Source: Fimbriimonadaceae bacterium (GTDB lineage Bacteria > Armatimonadota > Fimbriimonadia > Fimbriimonadales > Fimbriimonadaceae). From it: a DNA stretch of 6,884 bases. The translations under genes were made by a program, and so were the position numbers. Positions 1 through 6,760 of this stretch are shown here, in pieces (position 1 is the first letter of the stretch; each line of letters begins with the position of its first letter). The stretch covers positions 1-6,884 of the forward strand of contig JAKRSE010000349.1 of the NCBI GenBank assembly GCA_022402505.1, written 5' to 3'. The notes beneath the pieces were generated by a model. The model ran no database searches, was not told the DNA's origin, and worked only from the letters and a program-made list of their open reading frames with translations.

Positions 1-1
1 C

Positions 2-1123
2 GCCTCGCGGACCCATGTGCAGCCGCCCTTCGCTCACCAGCCCGGCTCCCACTCCGGTTCCCAGGGCGAGGCCGACCACGCGGCGGCCGGCGGCGACCGG
101 CGTGTGGCTCAGCCCCCAGGCATTGGCAAGCCCGTCGTTCAGGGCGACGGCCTCCAGTCCCGGCCAGACAAACCGGGTCCCCCGGTGGTCCGGAATGAAG
201 TCCTTGGCCTCCCAGACATGGCCCTGGTCGTGGGGATCGAGGGTGCCGCCACTGCTGATGCCCAGCCGATCGACTCCGGCCGAACGAGCCTGCTGCTCGA
301 TCCAGTCCAGCCGTTCGGCTCGGGTCGCGGGGAGGGGTTGGCGTCGATGGCTGCCCTCGACGGGCCTCAGATCAGAATCGAAGACGCCGAATCGAAGCCA
401 GGTGCCCCCCAGGTCCACCGCCCCGACCCGCTCCGCCCGTGGCAGAAGCGCCGAGAGGAAGCGGCGGGTCTGCTTGTTCGGGTCGTTCAGCGCGCCGCCG
501 ATGACCACTCCATCGGCCCCGACGCCCAGGGCGGCCTTCGCCTGCCAGGGTTCCTGGTAGCGTCCTTCGGCAAGGAGCGGGCCGCTGAAGAATCGGCGAA
601 TTTCTCGAATCAATGCAAGATCAGGGCCGTTTCCTGACGTTTTGCGGGATGTGTAGCCGGAGAGGGTTGTGGAGAGGATGTCGGCACCGGCCTTCAGGGC
701 GAACCGGGCCGATTCTTCGCTATCGATGTCGGCCATCACCAGGGCCCCGCCCCGATGGGCAGCCGCGATCAGGTCCTCGAGTCGTTCGGCATTCGGTCGG
801 GGCCGGGGCGTCGCATCAGCTGCGATGACTTCCACCCCGGCCGCCAGCAGGGCTTCGACCTCCGCAAGGGTGGGGGTGATGTAGACCTCGGAGTCCGGGT
901 AGGCCCGCTTGACGAGCCCCAAAACGGGCCCAGAGAACCAGGCTTTGGCCCTCCGAATCGACTCGGTGCCTTCCAGACGCAGAGCCCGGCAGCCCTCATC
1001 CACCGAGGCCCGGGCGAGTCGGTCGAGGGTCTCGGGGGAAGCCATCACGGAGCCTGGCGAAGCCTGAGCGCTCGCGACCAGGGGGGCCGACTTCAGGATT
1101 TCCCGAAGCTGGCTGGAGGTCAC
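2..1123 (-). CDS. nanEK: Bifunctional N-acetylmannosamine-6-phosphate 2-epimerase / ROK-family N-acetylmannosamine kinase (NanE-NanK fusion), 3' end cut by window edge
   Basis: This is a cytoplasmic amino-sugar enzyme. The kinase half would phosphorylate ManNAc and the epimerase half would convert ManNAc-6-P to GlcNAc-6-P. The 374 visible codons are open from a GTG at 1123. Residues 1-228 are a NanE-type TIM barrel: LVKRAYPDS with the expected catalytic Lys72, YITPTLAEV (81-89), ADATPRPRP (102-110), LVMADID (128-134), STTLSGYTS (151-159) and LLAEGRY with the expected catalytic Glu186. Without a real linker a ROK kinase follows: phosphate-binding AVDLGGTWLRFGVFD (235-249), the Asn329-Asp330 pair with the likely catalytic base Asp330, and glycine-rich GTGVGAG (355-361). 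The ROK zinc motif and C-terminus lie beyond the left edge. The GTG overlaps the stop of the glycosylase gene by 4 bp and has a GGGAGG ribosome site (1134-1139) 10 nt upstream. Fused NanE/NanK proteins are known in other bacteria. No other sialic-acid gene is visible. The sugar specificity of the kinase half is inferred from the fusion. Confidence 0.88.
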   Translation of the reverse strand, partial: MTSSQLREILKSAPLVASAQASPGSVMASPETLDRLARASVDEGCRALRLEGTESIRRAKAWFSGPVLGLVKRAYPDSEVYITPTLAEVEALLAAGVEVIAADATPRPRPNAERLEDLIAAAHRGGALVMADIDSEESARFALKAGADILSTTLSGYTSRKTSGNGPDLALIREIRRFFSGPLLAEGRYQEPWQAKAALGVGADGVVIGGALNDPNKQTRRFLSALLPRAERVGAVDLGGTWLRFGVFDSDLRPVEGSHRRQPLPATRAERLDWIEQQARSAGVDRLGISSGGTLDPHDQGHVWEAKDFIPDHRGTRFVWPGLEAVALNDGLANAWGLSHTPVAAGRRVVGLALGTGVGAGLVSEGRLHMGPRG

Positions 1124-1725
1124 GACGAAACCGCCTCCCGCAGGGTCAAGGCCAGATCCCAGGCCTTCCGGATGTCGGCGACCAGCAGAGAAAATCCGCC
1201 GTCATCTCCGGGGCGCTGACAGCGGAGGATGTAGGAGGGGTGGAGCGTGGCGATGGCCGCTCGGGCGAATTCGCAGCTGAAGGCCGCGCCTCTCTCCTTG
1301 GTGATCGCGAACTTGGGGCGGATCAGGTTCTTGGCGCTCGGTGCTCCGATGCAGAGGATGACCTGCGGCGAGATGGCGGCCAGCTGGGGGATCAGCCATC
1401 GGCGGCAGGCCTCGGTCTCGTCCGGAGCCGGAGGGCGGTTCTGCGGTTTTCCGCTCGACCAATCGGCGGCCCGACACTTCACGGTATTGCAGATATAGAC
1501 AGCTTCTCGGCTCAGACCTGCCTCGATCAGGGCTTGGTCCAAGAGCCGACCCGCCCGGCCGACGAAGGGCCGGCCCGTGGCGTCCTCCTGGTCTCCCGGG
1601 CCCTCGCCGACCAGAACCAGCGGAGATTTCGCGTCGCCTTCGCCGAAGACCACCGAACGCCGACGCTCATGGAGTCGGCAGGCGGTGCAGGCCGAGGCCT
1701 CCTTGGCCAGAAGTTCGAGCGTCAT
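1120..1725 (-). CDS. Family 4 uracil-DNA glycosylase (UDGa type, [4Fe-4S])
   Basis: A 201-residue enzyme that removes uracil from DNA in base-excision repair. The signature block is GEGPGDQED (40-48) followed by GRPFVGRAGRLLD (51-63), which places it in family 4 rather than 5. The second active-site motif is HPSYILR (162-168). Four cysteines are placed to bind the iron-sulfur cluster: Cys13 and Cys16 (CTAC), Cys84 (VKCR) and Cys107 (EACRRW). The stretch between Cys84 and Cys107 is about seven residues longer than I recall for typical members, and the usual GEAPG reads GEGPG. The ATG at 1725 overlaps the stop of the HIT gene as ATGA, and a GGAGG lies 13 nt upstream inside that gene, so coupling is likely. 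The same frame is open further upstream, but that part lies out of frame inside the HIT gene and does not resemble this family. The family is close to the phage SPO1 DNA polymerase-related annotation often given to these proteins. Confidence 0.93.
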   Translation of the reverse strand: MTLELLAKEASACTACRLHERRRSVVFGEGDAKSPLVLVGEGPGDQEDATGRPFVGRAGRLLDQALIEAGLSREAVYICNTVKCRAADWSSGKPQNRPPAPDETEACRRWLIPQLAAISPQVILCIGAPSAKNLIRPKFAITKERGAAFSCEFARAAIATLHPSYILRCQRPGDDGGFSLLVADIRKAWDLALTLREAVSS

Positions 1726-2216
1726 TCGGCGTTCTTCGCCTCCAGAATTAGCTCGTAGGCTCGGTCCAGCCCGAGGGGGATCACCCGGGTTCCCGCCGTG
1801 GCGGTCATGAAGTTGGTGTCGCCGCTCCACCGGGGCACCACATGCCAATGGACGTGGCTCGGGATGCCCGCCCCGCCGGCCCGCCCCAGATTCACTCCAA
1901 TGTTGAAGCCATCCGGCGAGAAGGCGTGGGTCAGCCATCGGGTGCACTCGGCCAAGAGTCGGTTGATTTCGAGCAGCTCTTGGTCGTTCAACTGCAGCAG
2001 ATCCGAGACATGGCGGTAGGGGGCGACCAAGAGATGGCCGCCCGTGTAGGGGAAGGCATTCATCATGACGAAGGCCGTCTCCCCTCGATGGAGGATCAGG
2101 TTCTCGCGATCGTTGTCCTGGGCGGGGAGGTCGACAAAGATGCAGCCGCCTTGCGGCTGAGAATCGACCTTGGAAACATAGTCGAACCGCCACGGAGCCC
2201 AGAGCTGTTCCGCCAT
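1722..2216 (-). CDS. HIT-family hydrolase / Ap4A phosphorylase-like protein
   Basis: A 164-residue cytoplasmic nucleotide-binding protein. The histidine triad is HVHWHVV: His121, His123 and His125, with His123 the expected nucleophile that takes the nucleotidyl group. Other hallmarks are the N-terminal LWAPWRFDYV (5-14), the conserved NAFPYTGGHLLVAPYRHV (53-70), and FNIGVNLGRAGGAG (104-117) just before the triad. The LWAPWR start and the WHVVPRW triad context resemble the FHIT-like/Ap4A phosphorylase branch (for example mycobacterial Rv2613c) more than HinT, so a dinucleoside polyphosphate such as Ap4A is the likely substrate. That is inference from family. It is the first gene of the minus-strand operon and its TGA overlaps the ATG of the glycosylase gene. 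No Shine-Dalgarno sequence precedes the ATG at 2216. A CATACT hexamer ends 8 nt before it, suggesting a nearly leaderless message. Confidence 0.93.
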   Translation of the reverse strand: MAEQLWAPWRFDYVSKVDSQPQGGCIFVDLPAQDNDRENLILHRGETAFVMMNAFPYTGGHLLVAPYRHVSDLLQLNDQELLEINRLLAECTRWLTHAFSPDGFNIGVNLGRAGGAGIPSHVHWHVVPRWSGDTNFMTATAGTRVIPLGLDRAYELILEAKNAE

Positions 2217-2224
2217 CAGAACTC

Positions 2225-2230
2225 AGTATG
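2225..2230 (-). promoter_or_regulatory. Putative -10 hexamer of the HIT-UDG-NanEK operon
   Basis: On the minus strand this reads CATACT, matching TATAAT at four of six positions, and it ends 8 nt before the ATG of the HIT gene. A transcript from it would start about 2 nt before the ATG, which fits the lack of a ribosome-binding site. I see no convincing -35 element at 16-18 nt. Confidence 0.35.
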
Positions 2231-2244
2231 AACGGTCGCCATCG

Positions 2245-2274
2245 GGGACAGGGAGCGGTCGGTCGGACTACAAT
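2245..2274 (+). promoter_or_regulatory. Putative promoter of the TamB-like gene (-35 GGGACA, -10 TACAAT)
   Basis: TACAAT (2269-2274) matches the -10 consensus at five of six positions. GGGACA (2245-2250) keeps GACA of the -35 consensus at an 18-nt spacing. The -10 ends 8 nt before the GTG at 2283, giving a predicted 5' leader of about 2 nt. Alternatively GGAG (2275-2278), 4 nt before the GTG, could act as a close Shine-Dalgarno sequence for a longer transcript. The two readings exclude each other for this promoter. Confidence 0.5.
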
Positions 2275-2282
2275 GGAGCGAC

Positions 2283-5200
2283 GTGGCCGCAGCCTATCGA
2301 CTGCTGGTCCGGCTGCTTTCGGCGGCGGTCGGGTGGATTCCGATGCTGGTCGTCGCCTGGCTGGGCGGCGGCTACCTGTTGCTCTGCCTCGCGACCCTGC
2401 GCTCGCCCAGCCTGCCGGTCCGGCTGACCTACCAGGCGACCGGAGGGGTCGCCGAGGCCACGGCCGAGCGCTACTCGGTGGACCTTGAGCGGAGGCAGGC
2501 GGTCGTCTTTGGGCTGAAGGTTCGAGACGGCTCCGGCCGGACGACCGCCGAGGCGGAGCGCCTGACGGTCTCCCTGCGCGATGGGCGGCCCGAGGTGGAC
2601 ATCAGCCGAGTCTCGTTGAACCTTGTCCGAACTCGTGACGCCGGAGTGGACCTGTCCGGCGTGCTCCCGCCGCCGCCCAGCACGCCCCAACCTTCGGGAG
2701 CGGGCGTGAAGATCGGCCGGCTGGAGGTTTCGATCGAAGATCAGGTCTTGGGGCGCACCGTCTCCGCCGCCCTGTCGAAGGCGGAGATTCAAGAGGGTGA
2801 CGGTCACGTCCTTTTGAACGGTCTGCTCAGCCTTGATGGTTCAAAAGATCAACAGATTGCGCTCCAAGTGAGCCCCAGGGGCGAGGCGATGGTTCGGCTG
2901 ATGCTGGACGAACTCGACGCCGGACCGCAGCTCGACCTGATCCGGAGCTGGCTCCCTCGGGAGGCTCTGGCGGGCTGGGAGAAGCTCTCCAGCCGGCAGC
3001 TGATCGTTTCCGGGCCTCTCCGGCTGGAGATTCACCCGGCCAAGCAGGCCAGGATCGCCGGCCGGGTCCAGGTTCGGGCCGGCGACTTCCGGCTGCCGGG
3101 CCTGCTTCAAGCTGACCGGCTGACCGGAGAAGTGGAGCCGAGCGACGCCGTGGTCCGGCTGAACCTTCGGGTCCAGCGGTCGGGGCTGGACGCATCCTTC
3201 CGAGGCGAGGCTCGGCTCGATCGGCTCAGCCTGGCGGGCGACCTGGACCTGACGGCCCGAGACCGAGCCGCTCTGGGGCCGGACTTTGCCGGACTCCTTC
3301 CGGGAGACGTGACCTTTCGGGGCGCATCCTTCCGCGGTCCGGTTCGGCTGACGGATCGACCCGCCGCTTCAGGCCGCCTCAAGCTCGACCGGCTGAGCTC
3401 GGCGGGACAGGAGTTCCGGGCTCTGGACGCCGAAGTCGGCGTGTCCGGCGATCGAGGCGTGATCCGGATGTCTTCGGCCCGCTGGATCGATCGCCTCGTC
3501 TCCGGTTGGGCAAGCTGGGGTGGACCTCGGGGCGAACTGAAGGGCGCCTTCCGCTCGCCCCAGGCCGGACTGGATGGGCTGGCCCGCCTGGCAGGCGCGA
3601 AGGGGCTCCAAGGGCGGGCCGCGGTCTCTGCCGTGCTCCAGGGCTCCCTTGCCCGGCCGACCGTCCACCTCCGAGCCCGGGGAGAGGCGGCCTGGCAGGG
3701 CGATGCCGATTCCGAACCCTTCCGTGCGGAGGCGGTTCAGGCGGCTGGAGTCTGGACCCCGGAAGAGGCGAGACTCGAACGGTTCCTGGCCGAATCAGAC
3801 CGAGGAACTTTGGCGGCATCAGGCAGCTTTTCGTCCAAAACCGGTCTGAATCTGGAGGTTGAATCGGGCGGGTTGCGAGTGGATGGCCTCGCGGAAGGGC
3901 TGAAGGGGCTCGCCCGATTCTCCGTCAAGGCCGCCGGGCCGCTCGACCGACTGCGGGTTTCCGGCCCGGCATCGGCCTACGGACTGGAGTGGCAGGGGCG
4001 ATCGATCCCCATCGCCCGTGGGCAGGTGGATTCCATCGGTCGGACCCTGCGGCTCACCGACCTCGCCGTCCAGCCCGGTTCCGGAGTGCTCCAAGGATTC
4101 GCGACCTACGACTTTGAGAACGGGCGGATCGGCGGCCGACTCCGCGCCCAGGATGTGCTGGTCTCCGACTGGAGCTTCCCGGACCTTGTCGGCCTGGCCG
4201 AGGCTCCCGAAATCGCCCTCTCCGGCACGGTGGAGCGGCCTCAGGTTTCGGCCCAGATCCGCTCGGACCAGCTGCTCTTGGCCGGCATCGAGATCGACAA
4301 CGCCTTTGCGCGGGTGGAGGTGCGGGACGGCCGCATCGACCTGGAGGACCTCTCCGCCACTCTCGCGGGAGGCCGACTGACCGGCGAGGGATCCTTCGCC
4401 CAGAAGGACTTCAGCGGCTCGGTCAGCCTGGAGGCGGCCGACATCGATCTGGCCAGGCTCCCGACGGGCGGAGTGGTCGATCTCAGCGGCGTCCTGTCGG
4501 GTGTCGCGACCTACACTCGAACCCCCCAGGGCGAGGATCGTGCCGGGGCGGGCCTGCGCCTGGATCGGGTGGCCGCCAACGGTTCGCCTCTCGGGTCCGG
4601 CAGTCTCTCCGCCAACTGGGATGGCCGAGAGGCGACGGGCAACGCCGCACTCGGCAGCCTGGATCGATTCATCACCGTCAACCGGTTCCGACTCGACCCG
4701 ACGGCCGAAACGGTGGATGCCAACGTCGATCTGTTCAATATTGAACTGGCAAACCTGATCTCAGCCGCGTCGCCCTCGGCCAGGAACCTTGAGGTTCGAC
4801 TCAGGCAGATCCTGCGCTCGGTCGAAGGGGACCTGACGGCGGCGATTCAGGTGGACGGCCCGATGCGCGACCCGAACGTCGGCCTGACCGACTTCGAGGT
4901 CTCCGGTCTGTCCGTGCTGGACCGCGAAGCCGGCCGGCTGACCGCCGAGATTCGCAAGAGCGGGCCCGTCTGGACGGTCCCGAAGGCGGAGTGGACCCTG
5001 CCCGATTCCCCGCTCCGGCTGGAAAACGGAGTCTTCTCCCCGGAAAGGATCGAGGGTCTGGCGAGCCTGGACAACTTCGACCTCACCTGGCTCAACATCG
5101 CCTTTCCGGACCTCCCGCCGCTCGCCGGCCGGGCCGATGCCGTGGTGCTGGGTGGTGGAACTCCGGAGAGCCCGGACATTCAGGCATCGGTCCGTGTCAG

Positions 5201-5438
5201 CGATTCCAGCGTCCAGCTGGCGGGAGGCGAGCGACTCACCCTCTTCGACCTCATCGACCTGGATTCGATCCTGGTTCAGAACGGCACAGTCCAAGCCTTC
5301 GGCCAGGTTCGGAGTCGGGGCTTCGCCGGGCGGATTCAGGCTTCAGCGCCGTTCACCGCCTTTGCGCCGGAGAACCCTGAGGGCGAGGCCTCCCTGGAGG
5401 TCCGTCTGCTCAACCGGCCGCTGAGTGAACTTCTCTGA
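2283..5438 (+). CDS. TamB/AsmA-like translocation and assembly module protein, N-terminal 1051 residues, ending at an in-frame TGA
   Basis: The reading frame encodes a very large envelope protein of the TamB/YdbH/AsmA type, which are anchored in the inner membrane and span the periplasm as a beta-groove for lipid transport or outer-membrane assembly. Residues 12-37 form one hydrophobic signal anchor (PMLVVAWLGGGYLLLCL core). A proline-rich stretch, LPPPPSTPQP (128-137), follows the first small domain, as is common in the family. The remainder is nearly 900 residues of monotonous short beta-strand repeats with alternating hydrophobic residues and G-x-L/x-D-G-x turns, and no cysteine-rich or catalytic motif. 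The GTG start is the only usable one: the frame is closed by a stop at 2229-2231 and no other start lies between. The frame stops at TGA 5436-5438, before the conserved C-terminal domain, but continues open in the same frame to 6758. It is therefore probably the front part of one 1491-residue protein. Translation beyond residue 1051 is unproven. Confidence 0.85.
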   Translation: MAAAYRLLVRLLSAAVGWIPMLVVAWLGGGYLLLCLATLRSPSLPVRLTYQATGGVAEATAERYSVDLERRQAVVFGLKVRDGSGRTTAEAERLTVSLRDGRPEVDISRVSLNLVRTRDAGVDLSGVLPPPPSTPQPSGAGVKIGRLEVSIEDQVLGRTVSAALSKAEIQEGDGHVLLNGLLSLDGSKDQQIALQVSPRGEAMVRLMLDELDAGPQLDLIRSWLPREALAGWEKLSSRQLIVSGPLRLEIHPAKQARIAGRVQVRAGDFRLPGLLQADRLTGEVEPSDAVVRLNLRVQRSGLDASFRGEARLDRLSLAGDLDLTARDRAALGPDFAGLLPGDVTFRGASFRGPVRLTDRPAASGRLKLDRLSSAGQEFRALDAEVGVSGDRGVIRMSSARWIDRLVSGWASWGGPRGELKGAFRSPQAGLDGLARLAGAKGLQGRAAVSAVLQGSLARPTVHLRARGEAAWQGDADSEPFRAEAVQAAGVWTPEEARLERFLAESDRGTLAASGSFSSKTGLNLEVESGGLRVDGLAEGLKGLARFSVKAAGPLDRLRVSGPASAYGLEWQGRSIPIARGQVDSIGRTLRLTDLAVQPGSGVLQGFATYDFENGRIGGRLRAQDVLVSDWSFPDLVGLAEAPEIALSGTVERPQVSAQIRSDQLLLAGIEIDNAFARVEVRDGRIDLEDLSATLAGGRLTGEGSFAQKDFSGSVSLEAADIDLARLPTGGVVDLSGVLSGVATYTRTPQGEDRAGAGLRLDRVAANGSPLGSGSLSANWDGREATGNAALGSLDRFITVNRFRLDPTAETVDANVDLFNIELANLISAASPSARNLEVRLRQILRSVEGDLTAAIQVDGPMRDPNVGLTDFEVSGLSVLDREAGRLTAEIRKSGPVWTVPKAEWTLPDSPLRLENGVFSPERIEGLASLDNFDLTWLNIAFPDLPPLAGRADAVVLGGGTPESPDIQASVRVSDSSVQLAGGERLTLFDLIDLDSILVQNGTVQAFGQVRSRGFAGRIQASAPFTAFAPENPEGEASLEVRLLNRPLSELL
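5436..5438 (+). other. In-frame TGA interrupting the TamB-like gene
   Basis: This is the only stop in 1491 codons of a frame otherwise open from 2283 to 6758. Family-like beta-repeat sequence lies on both sides (LNRPLSELL before, DSTHVRVDGDLGGWASL after). A single substitution would restore the frame (CGA Arg, GGA Gly or TGG Trp). The TGA at 6756-6758 and the stops of the HIT and UDG genes are also TGA, so TGA is a normal stop in this genome. Confidence 0.8.
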
Positions 5439-5441
5439 GAT

Positions 5442-5461
5442 TCGACCCATGTCCGGGTCGA
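5442..5461 (+). other. Perfect 7-bp hairpin just after the in-frame TGA
   Basis: TCGACCC (5442-5448) and GGGTCGA (5455-5461) are exact reverse complements around a 6-nt loop ATGTCC. The stem begins 3 nt after the TGA. There is no downstream T-run, so it is not an intrinsic terminator. It may be chance in a GC-rich coding stretch, or a structure affecting ribosomes at the stop. Confidence 0.4.
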
Positions 5462-5525
5462 CGGCGACCTGGGAGGCTGGGCCTCGCTGAAGGGGCGACC
5501 GGGCGAGTGGAAGCTTGCGGCCGAG

Positions 5526-6758
5526 ATGCTGGCCCAGGGCCGCAGCCTCAGCGTCAAAGGGGTCGACTCTGAACTCAAGGACTTCCGGGTCGGTCTGACG
5601 GCCGACGAATCCGGGGGGCTGTTGAAGCTGACCGCCGACCGCCTGGACGGCGAGCTTCGCGCCTCATGGCCGAACCTCCTCTCAGATCCAGACCTCGCCG
5701 CCTCTCTGCTCGAAGAGGCGACCCTGCAGGGGCGCTTCCGTACCACCGATCTGCCGCTGGGAGGCCGATTCCCGGCAGAGGACAAGCCTGGGGTCCAGCC
5801 GACCCTCTTCGGCGGCCGGCTGAACGCCGACGTCACTTTCGGCGGACGACTCGGGCGGCCGGTGATCGGCGGACTCCTTGCGGTCCGAGGCGGCGACATC
5901 AGCCTGGGGGGCCCGTTCGAGGCTGCCCCCGGCGGAGGCTCCTTCCCCATCGAACCCGTGTTCGACAACCTCGTGGTCCGGGTCGAAGACGGCAGCCAGG
6001 TCCGCTTCGCCCTGGGAGAGATCGGGCTTGCGGGCGAGGGGAGCCTGGATGGGGCCCTCGCCGCCCTGAACCTCCGGGTGCCCCTCCAGGTCCAGCGGGG
6101 GCGGCTTCAGCTGCCGAATGCCCGCATCAACCTCGACTCCGGCCTGGTGGACCTCAATTTTCGTGGCGATGCGGGCTACGCCCTCCGCATCGACGTCGAC
6201 CTGGAAGGTCAGACGAGCCTGACGGCACGGCGAACGGCGGACCAGTTTGAAACCTATCAGGTTGACCTGGGCTTCCGGGGCGATCTCCTGGACCCCAACG
6301 GGCTCCAGATCACCGCGACCGCCGACCCGGGAGACCTGGGTCAGGATGAAATCCTCGCCCTGCTGGGCCAAAGGGACCTCATCGAGGCCTTGGCCGGCTC
6401 GGCGCTTCGGGGCGGCGGGGCCTCGGCCCTGCGAGATCCGCTGTATCAGCTCGCCCTCCCCAGCCTGACCCAGGGCCTGACCGGCCGCCTCGCCGAATCG
6501 CTCCGGCTCGACTATCTGGCCCTGGAATACAACGCCTTCGATCAGGCTCTGGTCCGGTTCGGCGACAGCCTCGGCAACGGCTTCTTCCTGCAGGGGTGGC
6601 GGCAGCTCTCGGAACCCGCCGCCGGTCCGGCCCGGTATGACTTTCGGCTGAGCTATCGCCTGCCCTTCCGACGGGAACTGGACCGGTTCCGGCTCGGCTT
6701 CGGCACGACGCACGACCGGCCGTGGCGCATCTCCCTCGATTGGAGCCGTCGGTTTTGA
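5526..6758 (+). CDS. C-terminal part of the TamB-like protein (DUF490/TamB C-terminal domain), downstream of the in-frame TGA
   Basis: This is the same frame as the upstream TamB segment. It is open from 5439, and 5526 is simply the first ATG, without a recognisable Shine-Dalgarno sequence (GCGGCCGAG precedes it). The 410 residues from that ATG carry the conserved TamB C-terminal domain, whose hallmark here is DPGDLGQDEILALLGQRD (267-284), comparable to the family's pattern of an acidic/proline turn then EI-x-LL-x-GR. The end is barrel-like: alternating strands (FRLSYRLPF, FRLGFGTT, RISLDWSRRF) with a terminal Phe410. In the known family this domain is the part that contacts the outer membrane or the BamA/TamA partner. 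The fragment has no signal sequence, so as a separate protein it would stay in the cytoplasm and probably not function. Readthrough, a recent nonsense mutation or a base-call error is more sensible than an independent gene. The domain assignment is confident; independent expression is not. Confidence 0.75.
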   Translation: MLAQGRSLSVKGVDSELKDFRVGLTADESGGLLKLTADRLDGELRASWPNLLSDPDLAASLLEEATLQGRFRTTDLPLGGRFPAEDKPGVQPTLFGGRLNADVTFGGRLGRPVIGGLLAVRGGDISLGGPFEAAPGGGSFPIEPVFDNLVVRVEDGSQVRFALGEIGLAGEGSLDGALAALNLRVPLQVQRGRLQLPNARINLDSGLVDLNFRGDAGYALRIDVDLEGQTSLTARRTADQFETYQVDLGFRGDLLDPNGLQITATADPGDLGQDEILALLGQRDLIEALAGSALRGGGASALRDPLYQLALPSLTQGLTGRLAESLRLDYLALEYNAFDQALVRFGDSLGNGFFLQGWRQLSEPAAGPARYDFRLSYRLPFRRELDRFRLGFGTTHDRPWRISLDWSRRF

Positions 6759-6760
6759 AC

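Noticed and set aside
17..637. Plus-strand open frame across the left part of the window
   Set aside because: It is antisense to the clearly recognisable NanE-NanK gene and is low-complexity Pro/Arg/Gly-rich.
1726..2193. Extended N-terminus for the uracil glycosylase frame
   Set aside because: The frame is open upstream, but the sequence is out of frame within the HIT gene, is Arg/Pro-rich and unlike the family; the ATG at 1725 fits the family's usual length.
3109..3126. Tandem GCTGACCG repeat inside TamB
   Set aside because: It encodes an ordinary ADRLTGE stretch, and similar CGGCTGACC words recur across the gene from codon bias.
5436..5438. Genome-wide recoding of TGA as Trp or Gly
   Set aside because: TGA ends the HIT, UDG and full TamB reading frames at sensible positions, and Trp is written as TGG throughout.
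5442..5461. Intrinsic transcription terminator
   Set aside because: No T-run follows the stem, and it lies inside an open coding frame.
5436..5475. Selenocysteine insertion at the in-frame TGA with the following hairpin as SECIS element
   Set aside because: The apical loop begins only about 10 nt after the TGA, closer than bacterial SECIS elements allow as I recall them, and the loop starts with A-T rather than having a G in its first two positions. TamB proteins are not selenoproteins.
5682..6713. Long minus-strand open frame opposite the TamB C-terminus
   Set aside because: It is a composition-driven mirror of the real gene, with no recognisable domain; long antisense frames are expected in DNA this GC-rich.
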